Positions 10,506-22,541 of a stretch of 64,000 nt of DNA are shown here, in pieces. Made by a program: the position numbers and the translations under genes. Source of the stretch: Daucus carota subsp. sativus (taxonomy: Eukaryota; Streptophyta; Magnoliopsida; Apiales; Apiaceae); contig NC_030385.2 in assembly GCF_001625215.2 (NCBI RefSeq), positions 10,843,135 to 10,907,134 of the forward strand. The letters run 5' to 3'. Below the pieces are notes generated by a model, which was given only the letters and a program-made list of their open reading frames with translations, was not told the origin of the DNA and did not search any database. Numbering within the stretch: position 1 is the first letter of the stretch; the number at the start of each line of letters is the position of its first letter.

Positions 10506-13198
10506 ATGCAGTCTTATCGCTTCTTAGGGCCCACACCTACCTACATCGATGGCTCTGCCTCATTCACCACTCATCGTGACCGTCCGATTGGTTCCCTGCT
10601 CCTGCGTGACCGTCGATTTTGCTCCTCCCTGGTGACGTCAGCCACCGCTCATCAGAATCACTACGCCGTGCTTGGTGTGTCTCCCGATGCGTCCCCTGCC
10701 GATATCAAAAAGGCGTATCGTACTCTTGCTCTCAAGGTATTCATGTATTTACATTTGTTAGATATGAGTTTTTGTTTGTGAATATATATTTCACTTATGC
10801 TAGTGTGTTTATTGAGACCTAATTAGTTCTTGTTTTTGTACACAGTTAATTCATGTAATTTGATTGATTTGTTAAACTTTATTACGGACACTGTTGAAAA
10901 TTCAAGATTGTTAATTGATTTAGGTACATTTTGCACTTAAGCTAGCGAATTAAGTAGCACTTATTCGCTCTACAAGTGAGAAACAATAGGTTTTTCTAAA
11001 ACTGATTTCGAGCTCTACAAGTGTTGTCTCTGGACCTGGTGAAACAGTAATCTAGTTTAATCAATAACTAAGAGCAAGTCCAATAGGTTACCTCTCTCAT
11101 TACCTATCAACAATATAAAATAATGAGTCTTAGTGAGTCCTAATGATTTATGGAATATATTATTAGTGTCAACTCCTAAAGCAATCCCTATTTTTTGTTC
11201 CCTATTATTATTTTAATAATAAATTTGAGACAAAGAAGAGGGAAGAGGAGGGAAAAGATAAAGAAAGAAGGAGAGATGAATTTTTTATTCATAAATATTA
11301 AATAGGTAATGACTAGAGGTAACCTGAAAGTAGGTAATAGCTAGGAAATTTGGGGATGTGCTAGTGATCTAGGTAATCACTAGGATAGTGTTGGAGCGCT
11401 TTTTTTTTATACATTACCTAAATGTGAGTTTAGGAGTTCATTTAAGTAACCTATTGGACTTTCTCTAACAGATGACTTTTTCGAAGTTCGAGTTTGATAT
11501 TCAGTATCGTGAGACGAGATCATGATAATTTTTCTCAACTCTAGTTTGGCATCTTTTTGTGATTTTGCTTATGCTCTTGTGTAGGCGTTATATCCGTACT
11601 CTTTGTTTTCTGATGCCATTTTGTTGTTTCTTATAATGCTGCATTAAGTTCAATTCTAAGATGACTATTCTTTTATGTTGGGAAGTTACATTTCTTGTTT
11701 TCCATGAAACAGTATCACCCTGATGTTAGCAAAGAGGCCCAAGCTGACGAGGTGTTTAAAAGCATACGTCTGGCATATGATGTGAGCATTCTGTTCTCCG
11801 AGTATTTAGTTGTCGACTGATGTTTTTAGTAAATGATTTAAACTTTTAAATTTACGATTAATATTAAAATAAATTGACCAGGCTATATTTGCATCTTGAT
11901 TAAGTTTGTCAAATGAAAAAAACCACGATGCTGGCTTATGCTGCTGTCAATTTTAAGATTTTACTAATCTGATTGAAGGTTTTAGCTGATGTCTAATCTT
12001 CTAGAAACATGTTCCCAGAATGGAGGTTGAAGTTTGCATTCTGGGAACTTATGGTTTTGAAAACGCAGCATTTAACATTAACAGTTTGCTGATAACATTT
12101 TTGATTTTGAACTCATTTATATAAGAAAAAAAATCAGAATGTCGTCCAGGTTATCTAGTGGGTGCCATTTGACCAAAAAGCTTAAGCAAATTATGCTGCT
12201 CTTTGTTTTTACATCAATTATCAAATAAGCTTATATACTGAATGTTTACATGTATGTCAATACTCTTGCTAGACCCTGTTTATTGATATGCAAGTAGAGC
12301 ACTTGCTTGTATTCTTGGTAGTTCCTACATAATAAATAGCAAGACAAGAGATGTTGTGTTGGCAATGGCTGGCCTTTAATGATTACAAACATTTTCAGTT
12401 AAACTATTGTGTGCAAGATCCTTAAAAGGGAGTTATACATCTTTGTAATCTGCTGGTAGACGTAGCTAGCAAGGAGTGACGTTATTTTAGGTGCATTGGT
12501 TTCACTAGGAGACTTGAGTGTGGCTTATTTTATTCAGATTTGGGTTAAGATCTGATCTATGGAATGATTAAATGCCTTCTATATTGCAGACATTATCTAA
12601 TGATACAGCTAGGAGACAGTATGATAGAGCATTTCAATTCGAAGAGAGCCCTGGCAGATCCTGGGGGCATAGCTGGGATTTTGAAATTGAATTTGAAGAT
12701 GGAGTAAGGGTATATAGGTGGGCTGATCTTAGGCGAAGAATGCAACGGGAAAAATACTGGGAACGGCGATATGGGGGAGTGGATAATTCGACATATGATG
12801 ATGAAGACGAGAAAGAAGGAACTCCAAATGAAGTGAGGGGATCCTTTGGTGAAGTTCTCAAGTCTGCATTCCTCTCTCTATTTTTAATGCAAACCATTGG
12901 AGCCCGATTATCTCTTACGTTTAGCAGCCTCATGGCTTTGCTTGACCATAAGCTAGATAGTGGATATAAGATGGGTCACATAATTGCATGGGTGTTGGGA
13001 GGGCAAACTGGTGTTTTACTTACTATGTGCCTCACATTTGCTAGTTGGGTTTGTGGAAAAACCAGCAGTAGTCTAGTTGCTGTAGTAGTTGTAGCTATGT
13101 GGATTGGCTCAAATCTTGCACGAATCGCCCCCATTCCACAAGGTGCACTACTTACACTGATTTACATGTCACTTAAGTTGCAAGCTGAAGTAAACTAA
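10506..13198 (+). CDS. J-domain (DnaJ) protein with C-terminal membrane segments
   Basis: Exons 10506-10736, 11713-11781 and 12590-13198 join in phase to 302 residues. A Ser/Arg-rich N-terminus of about 45 residues looks like an organelle transit peptide (inference). The J domain spans about 51-115: HYAVLGVSPDASPADIKKAYR, then YHPDVSK with the HPD tripeptide at 79-81 that stimulates Hsp70 ATPase, then LSNDTARRQYDRA. A charged middle follows, then two or three hydrophobic segments from about 195 (LSLFLMQTIGARLSLTF; IIAWVLGGQTGVLLTMC; SSLVAVVVVAMWIGSNL) that should anchor it in a membrane. There is no Gly/Phe region or zinc-finger domain, so it is a type III J-protein acting as a local Hsp70 recruiter. 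The ATG at 10506 is the first in frame and precedes the transit-like segment. Confidence 0.88.
11072..11465. mobile_element. Tourist/Harbinger-like MITE in J-protein intron 1
   Basis: Inverted ends GAGCAAGTCCAATAGGTTAC / GTAACCTATTGGACTTTCTC with flanking TAA on both sides. The interior is AT-rich with GGTAATGA / TCATTACC internal symmetry and has no coding content. Confidence 0.8.
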
Positions 13199-13449
13199 AA
13201 CATGAAATGTTCAGCTTTTGTATTGTAATGGTACTCAGGTCCTCTCACAAGCAGCATGAGAATTAGCAAGTGTATTCTGCTGCTCTAGAGATTAAAATAT
13301 GTGTACATAACCGCTATGTTGTTTGGAAATCATATGTCATAGTAGTACATAGTTGATTGTTTCTACATACTCCTGATTACTATTAAATTCTGACTATCAG
13401 TTCTCTGGAAAAAGTAAAACAATCATCAAGTTTTAAAATTTAACAGAGT

Positions 13450-13872
13450 TCGCTAAGGTATTGTTCACTTGGATTGAATGGAATGGAAGGAGAATGGAAT
13501 TCATTTTGTACTCTAACATGGTGTTGATTAGAGAAAAGATCAATAATTTTCATTTTTTCAATCATTCCATTGTTGCTATTTTAACTAGAATTCTAACCCA
13601 CATGATTTGGAATAAATATGCTAATTCCATTTCTACATTATGGTTCCTTATGTTTGTTATCACAAGAAATTTAAACTCATTCATATTTAATTACTGTGAT
13701 CTCATATTTCTTATTTTTCCATAAAATTTTTATATAATTTTTCCTCCATTCTCTGCTCGTTTCATATTTGTTACTGTGATCTCATATTTCTTATTTTTTA
13801 ATAAAATTTTTATATAATTGTTCCTCCCATTCTACTCTCGTTTCATTGCATCCAAGTCAACACAGCCAATGA
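13450..13872. mobile_element. Possible MITE downstream of the J-protein gene
   Basis: The left end TTCACTTGGATTGAATGGAA pairs with the right end TTCATTGCATCCAAGTCAA read inverted. Inside, a block of about 70 bases (TCATATTTCTTATTTTT ... ATAATT) is duplicated in tandem at 13681-13745 and 13757-13820. Edges are approximate. Confidence 0.45.
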
Positions 13873-14217
13873 GTTTCTTCTTCATCCAATTAATTGGTTA
13901 AAACCACTCAAACAAATTTTAAACGGTTGGTTTATGATAGCATTCTTAACAAGCCCTGATCAAGCATATATTCAGAGGGCTCCTGGAGATCAAGCAGGTT
14001 TATAATAACATTCTTAACAAACTCTGATCAAACATATATCCAACCAATGTTCTCTCAAGTCTCAATGCCTAATACACATAAAAATCATCATATTCATACA
14101 ACAATAAAGTTGATACACACAACTTAAGAGGAGGTTGAACTATAATAGCATTATACATAGACAACATAAAGACCATGTTCTCCACTATCAATTTCTGATT
14201 AATATTCCAGTTTCCTC

Positions 14218-14552
14218 CTAAGAAGCAACAACTTTATCATCTTTCTTCATCTCTCTCAGATTCTTCCACAAATATCTTCCACTTGCCATGTCAACGAATA
14301 CCCAGAACCCATTTTGCATCATCTAGAACCCAATTCAAGAAAATTCAGATTTCAATAATTAATTATCAAATTAGAGTACAAAAATGAATTGACGAATTAA
14401 ATCACCTTGGTGAAACTGGAATTATTCCGCGGAACTTTGGCAACTTTGGTATCTTCTTTATCGGAATCGGGGGTAGATCGGACGGTCCTCCACGCCATAT
14501 AACCGGCCAATATAGCGGAGAAAAAAACCAAGATGAACCTCATCGGACACAT
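14218..14552 (-). CDS. Small single-pass membrane protein, 83 residues
   Basis: Two exons, 14406-14552 and 14218-14322, join in phase. Residues 4-19 (MRFILVFFSAILAGYM) form one membrane anchor, a polar linker with an Asp/Lys/Glu patch follows, and exon 2 encodes GFWVFVDMASGRYLWKNL and a Lys-rich end. The composition, clean splice sites and GC content above the surroundings support a real gene. I recognise it only as a small conserved-looking plant membrane protein; the function is unknown. Translation could instead begin at the Met at residue 4 (14543). Confidence 0.65.
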
Positions 14553-14730
14553 TCTGACGGAGAGATCCCGGAGTTTGAATTCCGGCGATTATCGAAGAGC
14601 CGAATATATGAATATATGTGTGTGTTTTTGTCAGATTGGGTATTGAGAATGTGAAGAAAATGGGATAATGATATCAAAGAGATGATGCAGCAAAGTCTTT
14701 GTTTGGTGTTGTCAATGATGTTTCCAAATA

Positions 14731-14731
14731 A

Positions 14732-14764
<33 letters not shown>
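14731..14764. repeat. ATT trinucleotide microsatellite
   Basis: About eleven uninterrupted ATT units upstream of the small membrane-protein gene. Confidence 0.95.
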
Positions 14765-15036
14765 TTCTTTTTAATTATAAAGGAAGACTAGGAGAGCATC
14801 ACATTACAAATAATTTTAAAAGTCAATAAATAATTAATAAGAACAGTGTGTATGTTTTTTCCAAAAAAAAAAAAGAACAGTGTGTATGTAACGCATTAGG
14901 TGGAATAAATTGAAAAAAGGCGTGTGTGCAGTTGAGCTCAGGTTTACGGGGTCAATTCTTGTGCCCACCAACTCCATCGGCTGCCATGTATTTTTGCCTC
15001 TTGGCTCACTTGTTTACGGTGAGTAAAAAAAAAAAT

Positions 15037-15717
15037 GGATTAAATAGCTAATTCATCACTAACTTGGTTGAAAACTTGCAACTGAGTCATGTTGTTGAAA
15101 AAACTTTCAAACGCATCACCAAGTAATTAAAAACTTTCAAAAGCATCATTTTCCGTCAGTTCTGTTAAGTAATTAACGGAAAGTTCAAAAAAGAAATGAA
15201 AAAAATCAAAAGAATTGAAAAAAATCATGAAAAATTCAACAAAGTATGATTATTATTTTTTTAAAAAAAATTGAATAAAATAAAAAAAATCAAAAAATCA
15301 AAAAAATGGAAAACAGAAGGTTACAAAACTTTTTTTTATTCTTTTCAATTTTTCTAAAATCCGAAGAAAAAACTTGCCACCTAATTTTTTTCAAATTTTT
15401 CCAAATTCTTTTAAGATTTTTGAATTTTTTTCAGAATATTTTGGAACTTTTGAATTTTTTTCCAGAATTTTTTGAATTTATTATGAATTTTTTGTTTTTC
15501 TCCAAATTTTTCTGAATTTTTTAAGTGTTTTTCGGATTTTTTCATTTTTTTTAAAAAAATGTTTTTGAATTTTCCGTTAATTACTTAACGGAACTGACGG
15601 AGAATGATACTTTTGAAAGTTTTTAATTACTTGGTAATGCATTTGAAAGTTTTTTCAATAACATGACTCAGTTGCAAGTTTTCAGCCAGGTCAGTGATAA
15701 ATTAGCTATTTAACCCC
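15037..15717. mobile_element. MULE-like non-autonomous element with long inverted ends
   Basis: Inverted ends of about 150 bases match: the left runs from GGATTAAATAGCTAATTCATC through TTAAGTAATTAACGGAAAG, the right is its complement ending GATAAATTAGCTATTTAACCCC. The flanks could be a 9-bp AAAAAAAAT duplication, but this is low-complexity. The core (15180-15570) is an A/T-skewed stretch of AATTTTTT / AAAAATTC runs without real coding content. Confidence 0.7.
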
Positions 15718-16761
15718 AAAAAAAATTGGTCGGATTTATTCTATATTTCAGAAGTAGGTGAATAATCGCGATTAATCATTAATTAATTCATGTCACGTAA
15801 CTCGTCAAATTAATTAAATTTTTTATTAATCTCAATCTTAATCTCTGATCAATCTAATTAATCTTTGATTAGTATTTGTTCCGTGACTTCACCAGTTAAA
15901 TTCGATTTTTCTCTTTTAACAATATTAGATCTATCATGTAAACTTTTATATTGAGCGAATTAACTGTTGCCTTGAAATTGATAGGCCAGGAAAAAACTCA
16001 CATTCGATCATGTGGTTATTGTGGCCTGCAGAAAGGAAAGTATGTTAGTGGAGTTTGGCTTGTCCAGTGTACTTATTAAATTCCTGCTGTGATATTATCT
16101 GAATAGTCATGGAAATAAAAATCTTATAAACATTCATAAATAAATATTTGAAAGAATTCTCTCAAAAAAAAAAATATTTGAAAGAATAATGAAAAATATC
16201 TACATGATTATAATATTGTATACATATTTGAAAGATTAATATAAAAGACGGTATTTATCAAAAATATTATTTTTATAAGTTTTTTTTACAATTTTACTTT
16301 CTTCTAAAATTAATTGTGAATATATTGTTTAATTGAATGTAACTTTCGTGCTTTAACAAATATCTACTTATATATATATTAGGCGGAACAAATATATGTT
16401 GATGGAGAGCGAACAAATTAGCTAGTTCCGAACAAATTAGCGAACAAATTATTATTTTAAAGACTTAAACTCAATGACCTCTTCAATATAAATGTATCAT
16501 TCAAATAATTTGAGCTACATAAATATTTAACTTGATGTTGAAATGCATTAACTACATATATCAAGACTATTTTATTTATATTATCTTCAATATTTTATCT
16601 ATTTGAGATCAAGTTATTATTTGAGCAAAGTCTTATAAGAAGGTAACAGGATGACGCTGTAGTTTCAGGCGGCGTAGTTTCACCGGGGTTGGCAGTGAGA
16701 GCGGTGATATCGGCATCGATGGCGGTGACGGGGGTATGTTCGACGAGGTGAGATATGGTAG
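15718..16761. other. AT-rich spacer with decayed repeat
   Basis: 15745-15930 is a decayed relative of the GATTAATC-rich hAT element at 8229-8818. 16640-16761 turns GC-rich and codon-like on the minus strand and is the left flank of the LTR element insertion. Confidence 0.4.
16595..16761 (-). pseudogene. Left part of an open frame split by the LTR element
   Basis: If the LTR element and one GGTAG copy are removed, the minus-strand frame 23171-23467 continues in frame through 16761-16595 for about 48 further residues (segments such as HLVEHTPVTAIDADI and PGETTPPETTASS) to a TAA. The combined frame is about 148 residues. The family is not recognised, and a chance frame in GC-rich DNA is possible. 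Confidence 0.3.
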
Positions 16762-17390
16762 TGATGGCCAATGAAAACTTCCTCAATATGCTGTAACGTA
16801 TCACGGCCATCACCTTAAGGTTTTTTGGCTATTGTCCGGTCTTGACTTCATCTTGCTCTTGCTTTCTCCTTTTATAATATGATGGAGATGAGTCACCATC
16901 TGAAGTTTCAGGAATAGAGGACAAGTGTCTCCTTTGTAGAGGTAGAATAGGTGACGAGGAAAGGCTAGGATTACATGTGGCGGGTTTTCCAGAAATTCTG
17001 GAATGACTAACAGGAAGCAGGTGATGAAGCAAGCAGGTGATGGAGCAAGCAGGTGATGGAGAGGTGACGTGGCTGCCGTAGGGAAGGGGGCTACGATCTC
17101 GCCGTAGAGAGTTGCAGCCCGTAAGAGATGTTGTGCCCTGTAGGAGATGTTGTGCCATCATTTAGACTTGTTTATAAGGTTCATGGCTCTGCTAATATCA
17201 TCCACTGTATCTCTTTGTTCATGCTCTTGATAAGTAGACAGAGATCATCTTCGTAACCCTACGGATGATCCCGCAAGGGTGGTGAAGCTCCATAGATATA
17301 AGTTTCAGGGGTGGCTTACAGTCTAGCCGTAGGCAGTAGGAAAAACCGAATGCATAGCCGTAGTTTAGCTTACAGGTTTTTTAGCTATCA
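16762..17390 (-). repeat. Long terminal repeat, left copy (3' LTR in element sense)
   Basis: It starts TGATGGCCAATG and ends TTTAGCTATCA. Compared base by base with 22542-23170, one difference is seen (T at 17151 versus C at 22931). A leftward TATA box lies near 16868-16878. An internal block AAGCAGGTGATGGAGC is tandemly repeated near 17012-17060. The 110-residue minus-strand frame in it is not a recognisable gene. Confidence 0.97.
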
Positions 17391-18149
17391 GATGCCCCTA
17401 TGGTTGCTAGGCTTTCTTTAGGAAGCCGTAGGAACCAAATAAATAGGTGAAAATTAAATATATGTTGCAGAAGTTTGCATGCCTTCTAGACACTCTAGAG
17501 AAACCTGTATAAAGTTTTCTGCGATTGCTAATAGGACTGTGACAACATGTTGATGAGCTCACTGATACAAAGCTATGATATAAACTCTGTCTTGAAAAAA
17601 GTATTCTAATCGAATCTTTCACAACCTAAGTATTAATAGTTTATATATATATTATATATGGATTCTCATGTGTAAACAAGAATCGCGAGAAAAACTAGTA
17701 ATGAAGATTTAAAATTATAGTCATGAGAGAATATCTTTGGTTTTACTATAAATTGATATCGAAATTACCTTAAGTTAAAAATGCAGAATAATCCATTTCA
17801 AGTCGTAGCTATTGGTGGATGACGTATGTTGGCTAAAATAGGTGTTAAGAAAGTGTGGAAAACAAAGACATGATAAACCAACTTGTAGCCATAGCCATAT
17901 ATAATGATATAATCTGACTTCTAGATAAGAAAATAAAGGAAACGTCCGTAGCCAGGGAAACTAAAAATGAGGTCCACAATCAGTTTTTTTGAAGTTTAGT
18001 GAAGTAGCCAGAAGCATATTGTGCTACTTTTAGTGGCGCCTGTTTAGTTGTTTTCATTCTGTTGATTATTTTAATCACTCTATGACTATCTGGCTGCGGA
18101 AGCATTTTGATTCTGGTTTGGAGTTCATTATTATTTATTTATTTGAAAA

Positions 18150-18700
18150 TGTGTTCCCTTGTGAGTTCCGCGTAGTTAGGCTCCGGATCAGGATCCTTCA
18201 GCATGGAGCCACAGGAGGTGTTAGCACTAGCACGATACAGAGCATATGTGCGCCCGACATACTTGATGATTCAACACGGGAACATTAGCAGTGATACAAT
18301 CTTCATGTTTTCAGGTCGGATAGACTCATAGAAAATGTAAGCAATAGCAATGTTTGTGCAAACAAGGCAGATAGATGCCTGGGTCATAGTTCAATATCCT
18401 CGAGGGTAAAAGTAATGAGGGGACTCGAAACACCAAGGTGCACTGGAAGAAAAGGAGCAGGCTGCAAACACGATGCTTAAAGCCGTAAGTGCATTCATGC
18501 ATTGATTAGACAAGTCTTTTTGCTTTCTTGAGATGAGTCCAACTGCAAAAATAGTAGTGACACCCACAAGCAAGTATGCCGGCCAAAGAAGAATATCTAG
18601 TGATTTGTGCGACTGTGCGAGACTATATATCCTTATTAAAAGCCCTGTCAAAATTAACAATATCTGAAGGAAAAACATTAGGATGTAAGTCTTGAGTTCT
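18150..18700 (-). pseudogene. Captured DUF4220/DUF594-type gene fragment
   Basis: Minus-strand translation gives ILLWPAYLLVGVTTIFAVG, then in another frame APFLPVHLG and TLEDIEL followed by a stop where the family has Trp, then PRHLSALFAQTLLL, then YVGRTYALYRASANT and LKDPDPEPNYAELTR. These follow in order the plant DUF4220 pattern (W-AYLLADW, APFLLLHLGG, LEDNELWLRH, KYGERTWALY, DPGPNY). At least two frameshifts and one stop break it. The normal gene is a multi-pass membrane protein of unknown function. It lies inside the LTR element in the same sense as the element, as expected for RNA-mediated capture. Confidence 0.75.
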
Positions 18701-19360
18701 TACTGATGAAAGATGTGTTCCAATGACCGAGCTAGTTGGTTCAAGAAAAAGAAATGTTTATGAATGCAATATTCATCTCATATCTATATATGTAGAATGC
18801 TCTCACTCGATCCAGCCTTTAGGGTCTAGGGGTACTAATTCAAAGTTTGCCATAATTTTTGCAGAAATTAGTGGAGATGATTTTTCCTATCTGCATTTAT
18901 CGAACGCAAGGAATTCTTCCTATCATGATAATTGTATGATGCTTTGATATCAGCAAAATTGAATATAAAAAAGCACCCTCTTAAATAAAAGATTTCAATC
19001 TAATCTAAAGTGCCTAAATATGTGTGTCACGATATCAGTATTTTACTATAGCGAAACACAATTCACCATTATATACAAAATGATTAAGGTTTGTAAAAGT
19101 GGTCCACCATTAAAATGAATTATAGATAATTGAGTTACTCTAATGACATAAATCTCATGCAAATACACTGCAGAAAACATAACACATCACCATTTTAAAG
19201 AAAAAGGGAGGCATCATCATTTGCCCCTTGGTGTGTTAACACTTAACATGAATAAATAGGAATATAGCAAAAAGGTATTTAAATAATAATAATTGCATAT
19301 ATTTTGATGCAGGACAGACATATGTATATATTTTGATGGCCGCAGGGCCTTTAAACAATC

Positions 19361-19700
19361 CGTAGCCGTAGCAGTTATTGCTACTTATATTGGCGTAGGA
19401 TGAAATAATCCGTAGCCGTAGCAGTTATTGCTACTTATATTGGCGTAGGATGAAATAATCCGTAGCCGTAGCAGTTATTGCTACTTATATTGGCGTAGGA
19501 TGAAATAATCCGTAGCCGTAGCAGTTATTGCTACTTACATTGGCGTAGGATGAAATAGTCCGTAGCCGTAGCAGTTATTGCTACTTATATTGGCGTAGGA
19601 GGCAGCAATCCGTAGCCGTAACAGTTATTGCTACATATATTGGCGTAGGATGAAACAGTCCGTAGCCGTAGCAGTTATTGCTACTTATATTGGCGTAGGA
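19361..19700. repeat. 50-bp tandem repeat, about 7 copies, in the LTR element
   Basis: Units begin at 19361, 19411, 19461, 19511, 19561, 19611 and 19661 with CGTAGCCGTAGCAGTTATTG and carry ATTGGCGTAGGATG near the end. Units differ by a few substitutions only. Each contains an inverted pair GCAGTTATTGC, so short hairpins are possible. Function unknown. Confidence 0.95.
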
Positions 19701-22319
19701 TGTCCACAATATAACTTATGCAAACAAATGTATATAAGAAATAATGTGATTATAAATGAAATATATTATAACAAGGAAATTGTATAAAAGCTACATAATT
19801 GAATAAAATAAATGACATATGCTGTAATAACGATGCCAGTGATTTTAAGACTAACTAATTATATATAACATTATGTGAACTACTTAAAGAATGTAACATT
19901 TAACCAAAATGCCATGACCAAGAGTATAATGATCCAATGCCATAAGAAAGCACACCATTAAAAAATCATGGAAAGTAACGAATGTCAATGAAATAAAGAA
20001 CTTGCTGTGCATTGGAAAGTTCACTATATATAGGCAGACAATGTTACAGAAATTAATTTCTGAATAACAGGTGGCCGTGCGTAAGAAAAGAAAAAAAATA
20101 TGATAGTTTCTCATGGTTAAAATAACAGGCTGTAGGTTGAAATGATGTCCTTTAAACAGGATGAGCCATTAATATGTATAAGGTTGAAAAATGGGAGGTA
20201 TGTAGTTATGTAAAAATGTGAACTCAAAGCTTATAAATAAGGTTGTCTTTCTGTAGGAGAAAACACCAGTTGAGTGAATAAGATGGTAGATAGCAAAGGA
20301 GTTAAAGCTCAGAAGGAAAGGATATAGCCTAGCTATTGCATGTGTGTATGTGAAGAAATGAGGCACTGGACGTGATGTATGTTAAAATTCAAACTTTTCA
20401 CACGTAATAGTTAAAGGTAGCAACTTTTAAATACATAACAAAAGGTGGCTTCATGTATAATACGAAAGAGTTCGCGTACAGTTCATATAACAGAGCTAAA
20501 AACCTGGAATCAAGGTAGGCAGCTCAAGTACACAAGTTCTGGATCAAGTTTAAGACTTTCAAATATTACAGCCGCAGTCTCCTGCTCATATTGGCGGTTC
20601 ATTAGAGCTAGCTAAATAAAAGGTAGCTAACACTACATATGGGTGTTGCATGGTTCCAGTGCTCGTGGATGCGTATTCTCAAAGCGTAAAATAAGATAGG
20701 TTAAGTTGATGTATGTGTTTGTTTTACGGCCCATAAATAGCATGTTTCCAGAGCATTTGTAATATATACAAGTTTTGTAAAAACATAATGAAGTGAAGAA
20801 AATAAAAACTAGAGAGAGGAAAAAGAGCTGTAGCTTTGGTGAGATAACAAAGGCTGTAGCTATCCTGTGAGTGTAAACAGTTTGTTTGTGTTGCTACGGC
20901 CTACGGCGAAACCATACACTACGGCTACGGGAAGCACGTTCCCTCAGGCATTGCTGCCTTATAGTACGTGCATTTTTGAACCAATCCCCTGCGTAACTCC
21001 AAAGCTAACCTATCATTATTCCCTACAAACTCTCACATCCCTACTGCCATGGTAACACTACAGGATTACGTCTTTGCGATGCGCCGAAAGGTTTAAAGAT
21101 GGCTAGCCTGCAACTTGGCAAAACATCTCCCACACGGGCTACGACTTCACAACCTACGGGATTATTTAAGCATGTCATGTGCCCCTCTTCACTAGGTCTC
21201 CATGTGAACACTCTTAGACTAATAGAATGTCGTAAGAACCATCCGAACTGTCTTAGGAAACCCTTCAACCTAAACTTATAGACTGCAGTGTCATTACCTT
21301 GTAGCTAGCTTCTAACCAAGTATGTATATTCTTAACACATGTCAAAGTGTAAAGACAAAATGTATGTAAAACTACTGAGTGTATAAGAGGCCAAATTAAT
21401 ATGTGTTATGGAAGGACCAAGCGCCAAAGTAAGCAACTAGCAAAAGTAAATTAAAAAAAAAAAAAAAATGTACACATTGCAACAGCAACAAGTAACAAAG
21501 TAAAACCGTGAAAATTAAATGCGACACAAAGAATGTGATAACAAAATATGTAAATATCACGTAAACAATAATAAGTTGTAAAATAAAAAGATGAAAAGTA
21601 ATGTGCAGACGCAAAAATATATCAATGAGACAAGTAAAGCAATAAATAACATAATAAAAGTAGGTAAAAAAAAAAACAGTGAGTGACACGCAAATGAAAG
21701 AAGCTGCAGTGATGCAAATGTACTAAACAGCAATGCGATAAGTAATATTAATGTCGACAATAACAAAAAACAATACATCCGCAACAAGAATAAGAGAAAA
21801 AGCATCTGCATATAAATACATGTAACAAGAAGCTTGTAGCAGCAAGGTTGGTCGTAACCTCTGTGTGTCCTAAGTTGTCATTTCATATATACGGACTGTG
21901 TGTTCATAATAATATAAAATTCAAGTTTTGTGTAAAAGCCCCAGACAAATATCCTGATTGTTAAATATATATATATACAAAAAATACTGCAGGCAAGGCA
22001 ATTAATAAAATATGTGCATGGAGAAAGAGCAACGAAAGAAATAAGAAAATATGAGCTACGTAAAGAGTAAAAATCGCCTTACTTGTATGTCGATGTGGTG
22101 AAAGTTGGAGATCTTCCCGCTATGGGTGTAAATGGAAGCCTTGATCGTTATGTTAAAGTAAAGGTGGGAAACTACAGGGGCTAATTAAACCACTTAGAGC
22201 ATAATCAGGATCCGCTGCGGAAAGAACTAGTTTTTCTGGTTTTTCAAAGAAAGACTGATAGTTGTCTGGCTTCAAAGTGGTATAGATTGGTTGGTTAGGA
22301 AGAGATCATACTTACTGTT

Positions 22320-22338
22320 CGGCTTGGGATCCAAGCCG
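22320..22338. other. Hairpin in the leader of the LTR element
   Basis: CGGCTTGGGATCCAAGCCG can form an 8-bp stem with a 3-base loop. About 15 bases on, GCCTCTCTCGAGGC forms another. In element sense they lie roughly 200 bases after the primer-binding site, where retroelement RNAs often hold dimerisation or packaging signals (inference). Confidence 0.4.
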
Positions 22339-22477
22339 ACGAGGCCTCTCTCGAGGCACGGCATAGTGATGCTCACGATATTAATTATCATGACCAGGTG
22401 AGTATCCGATCAAAGAGGTTCATTTCTAGCCTAAGTTGTACCTAGACGTTGTGGTACTGCAAGATAATTTCAGTGAG

Positions 22478-22539
22478 GTCGTTGTAGTATAGTGGTGTGT
22501 AATACCAGGTTAGCATGCCGATCCCCGGCAGCGGCGCCA
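22478..22539 (+). other. tRNA-Asp-like sequence spanning and extending the primer-binding site
   Basis: The plus strand reads GTCGTTGTAGTATAGTGGTG at its start and GATCCCCGGCAGCGGCGCCA at its end, matching the first 19-20 and last 20 positions of plant tRNA-Asp(GUC) including the added CCA. The acceptor stem can pair fully, allowing G-U. The A box (TAGTATAGTGG) is kept; the middle is about 13 bases shorter and diverged, without a usable anticodon arm, and the B box is lost. A normal primer site needs only the last 18 or so bases, so the match to the 5' half of the tRNA is extra. Confidence 0.8.
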
Positions 22540-22541
22540 AC

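Noticed and set aside
16829..17161. 110-residue minus-strand frame in each LTR
   Set aside because: It is present in both LTRs only because they are duplicates. It has no recognisable family, and the leader lies under the LTR promoter. Not called as a gene.
19361..19700. Regular 50-bp repeats as a CRISPR array
   Set aside because: The whole unit is repeated, with no distinct spacers, and it lies in a plant retrotransposon.
21396..21811. Two very hydrophobic minus-strand frames
   Set aside because: They come from an A-rich plus strand (poly-Phe/Leu bias), overlap each other and lack any family pattern.
22478..22539. Functional tRNA-Asp gene
   Set aside because: The anticodon arm and B box are missing. 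It is part of the primer-binding region of the LTR element.
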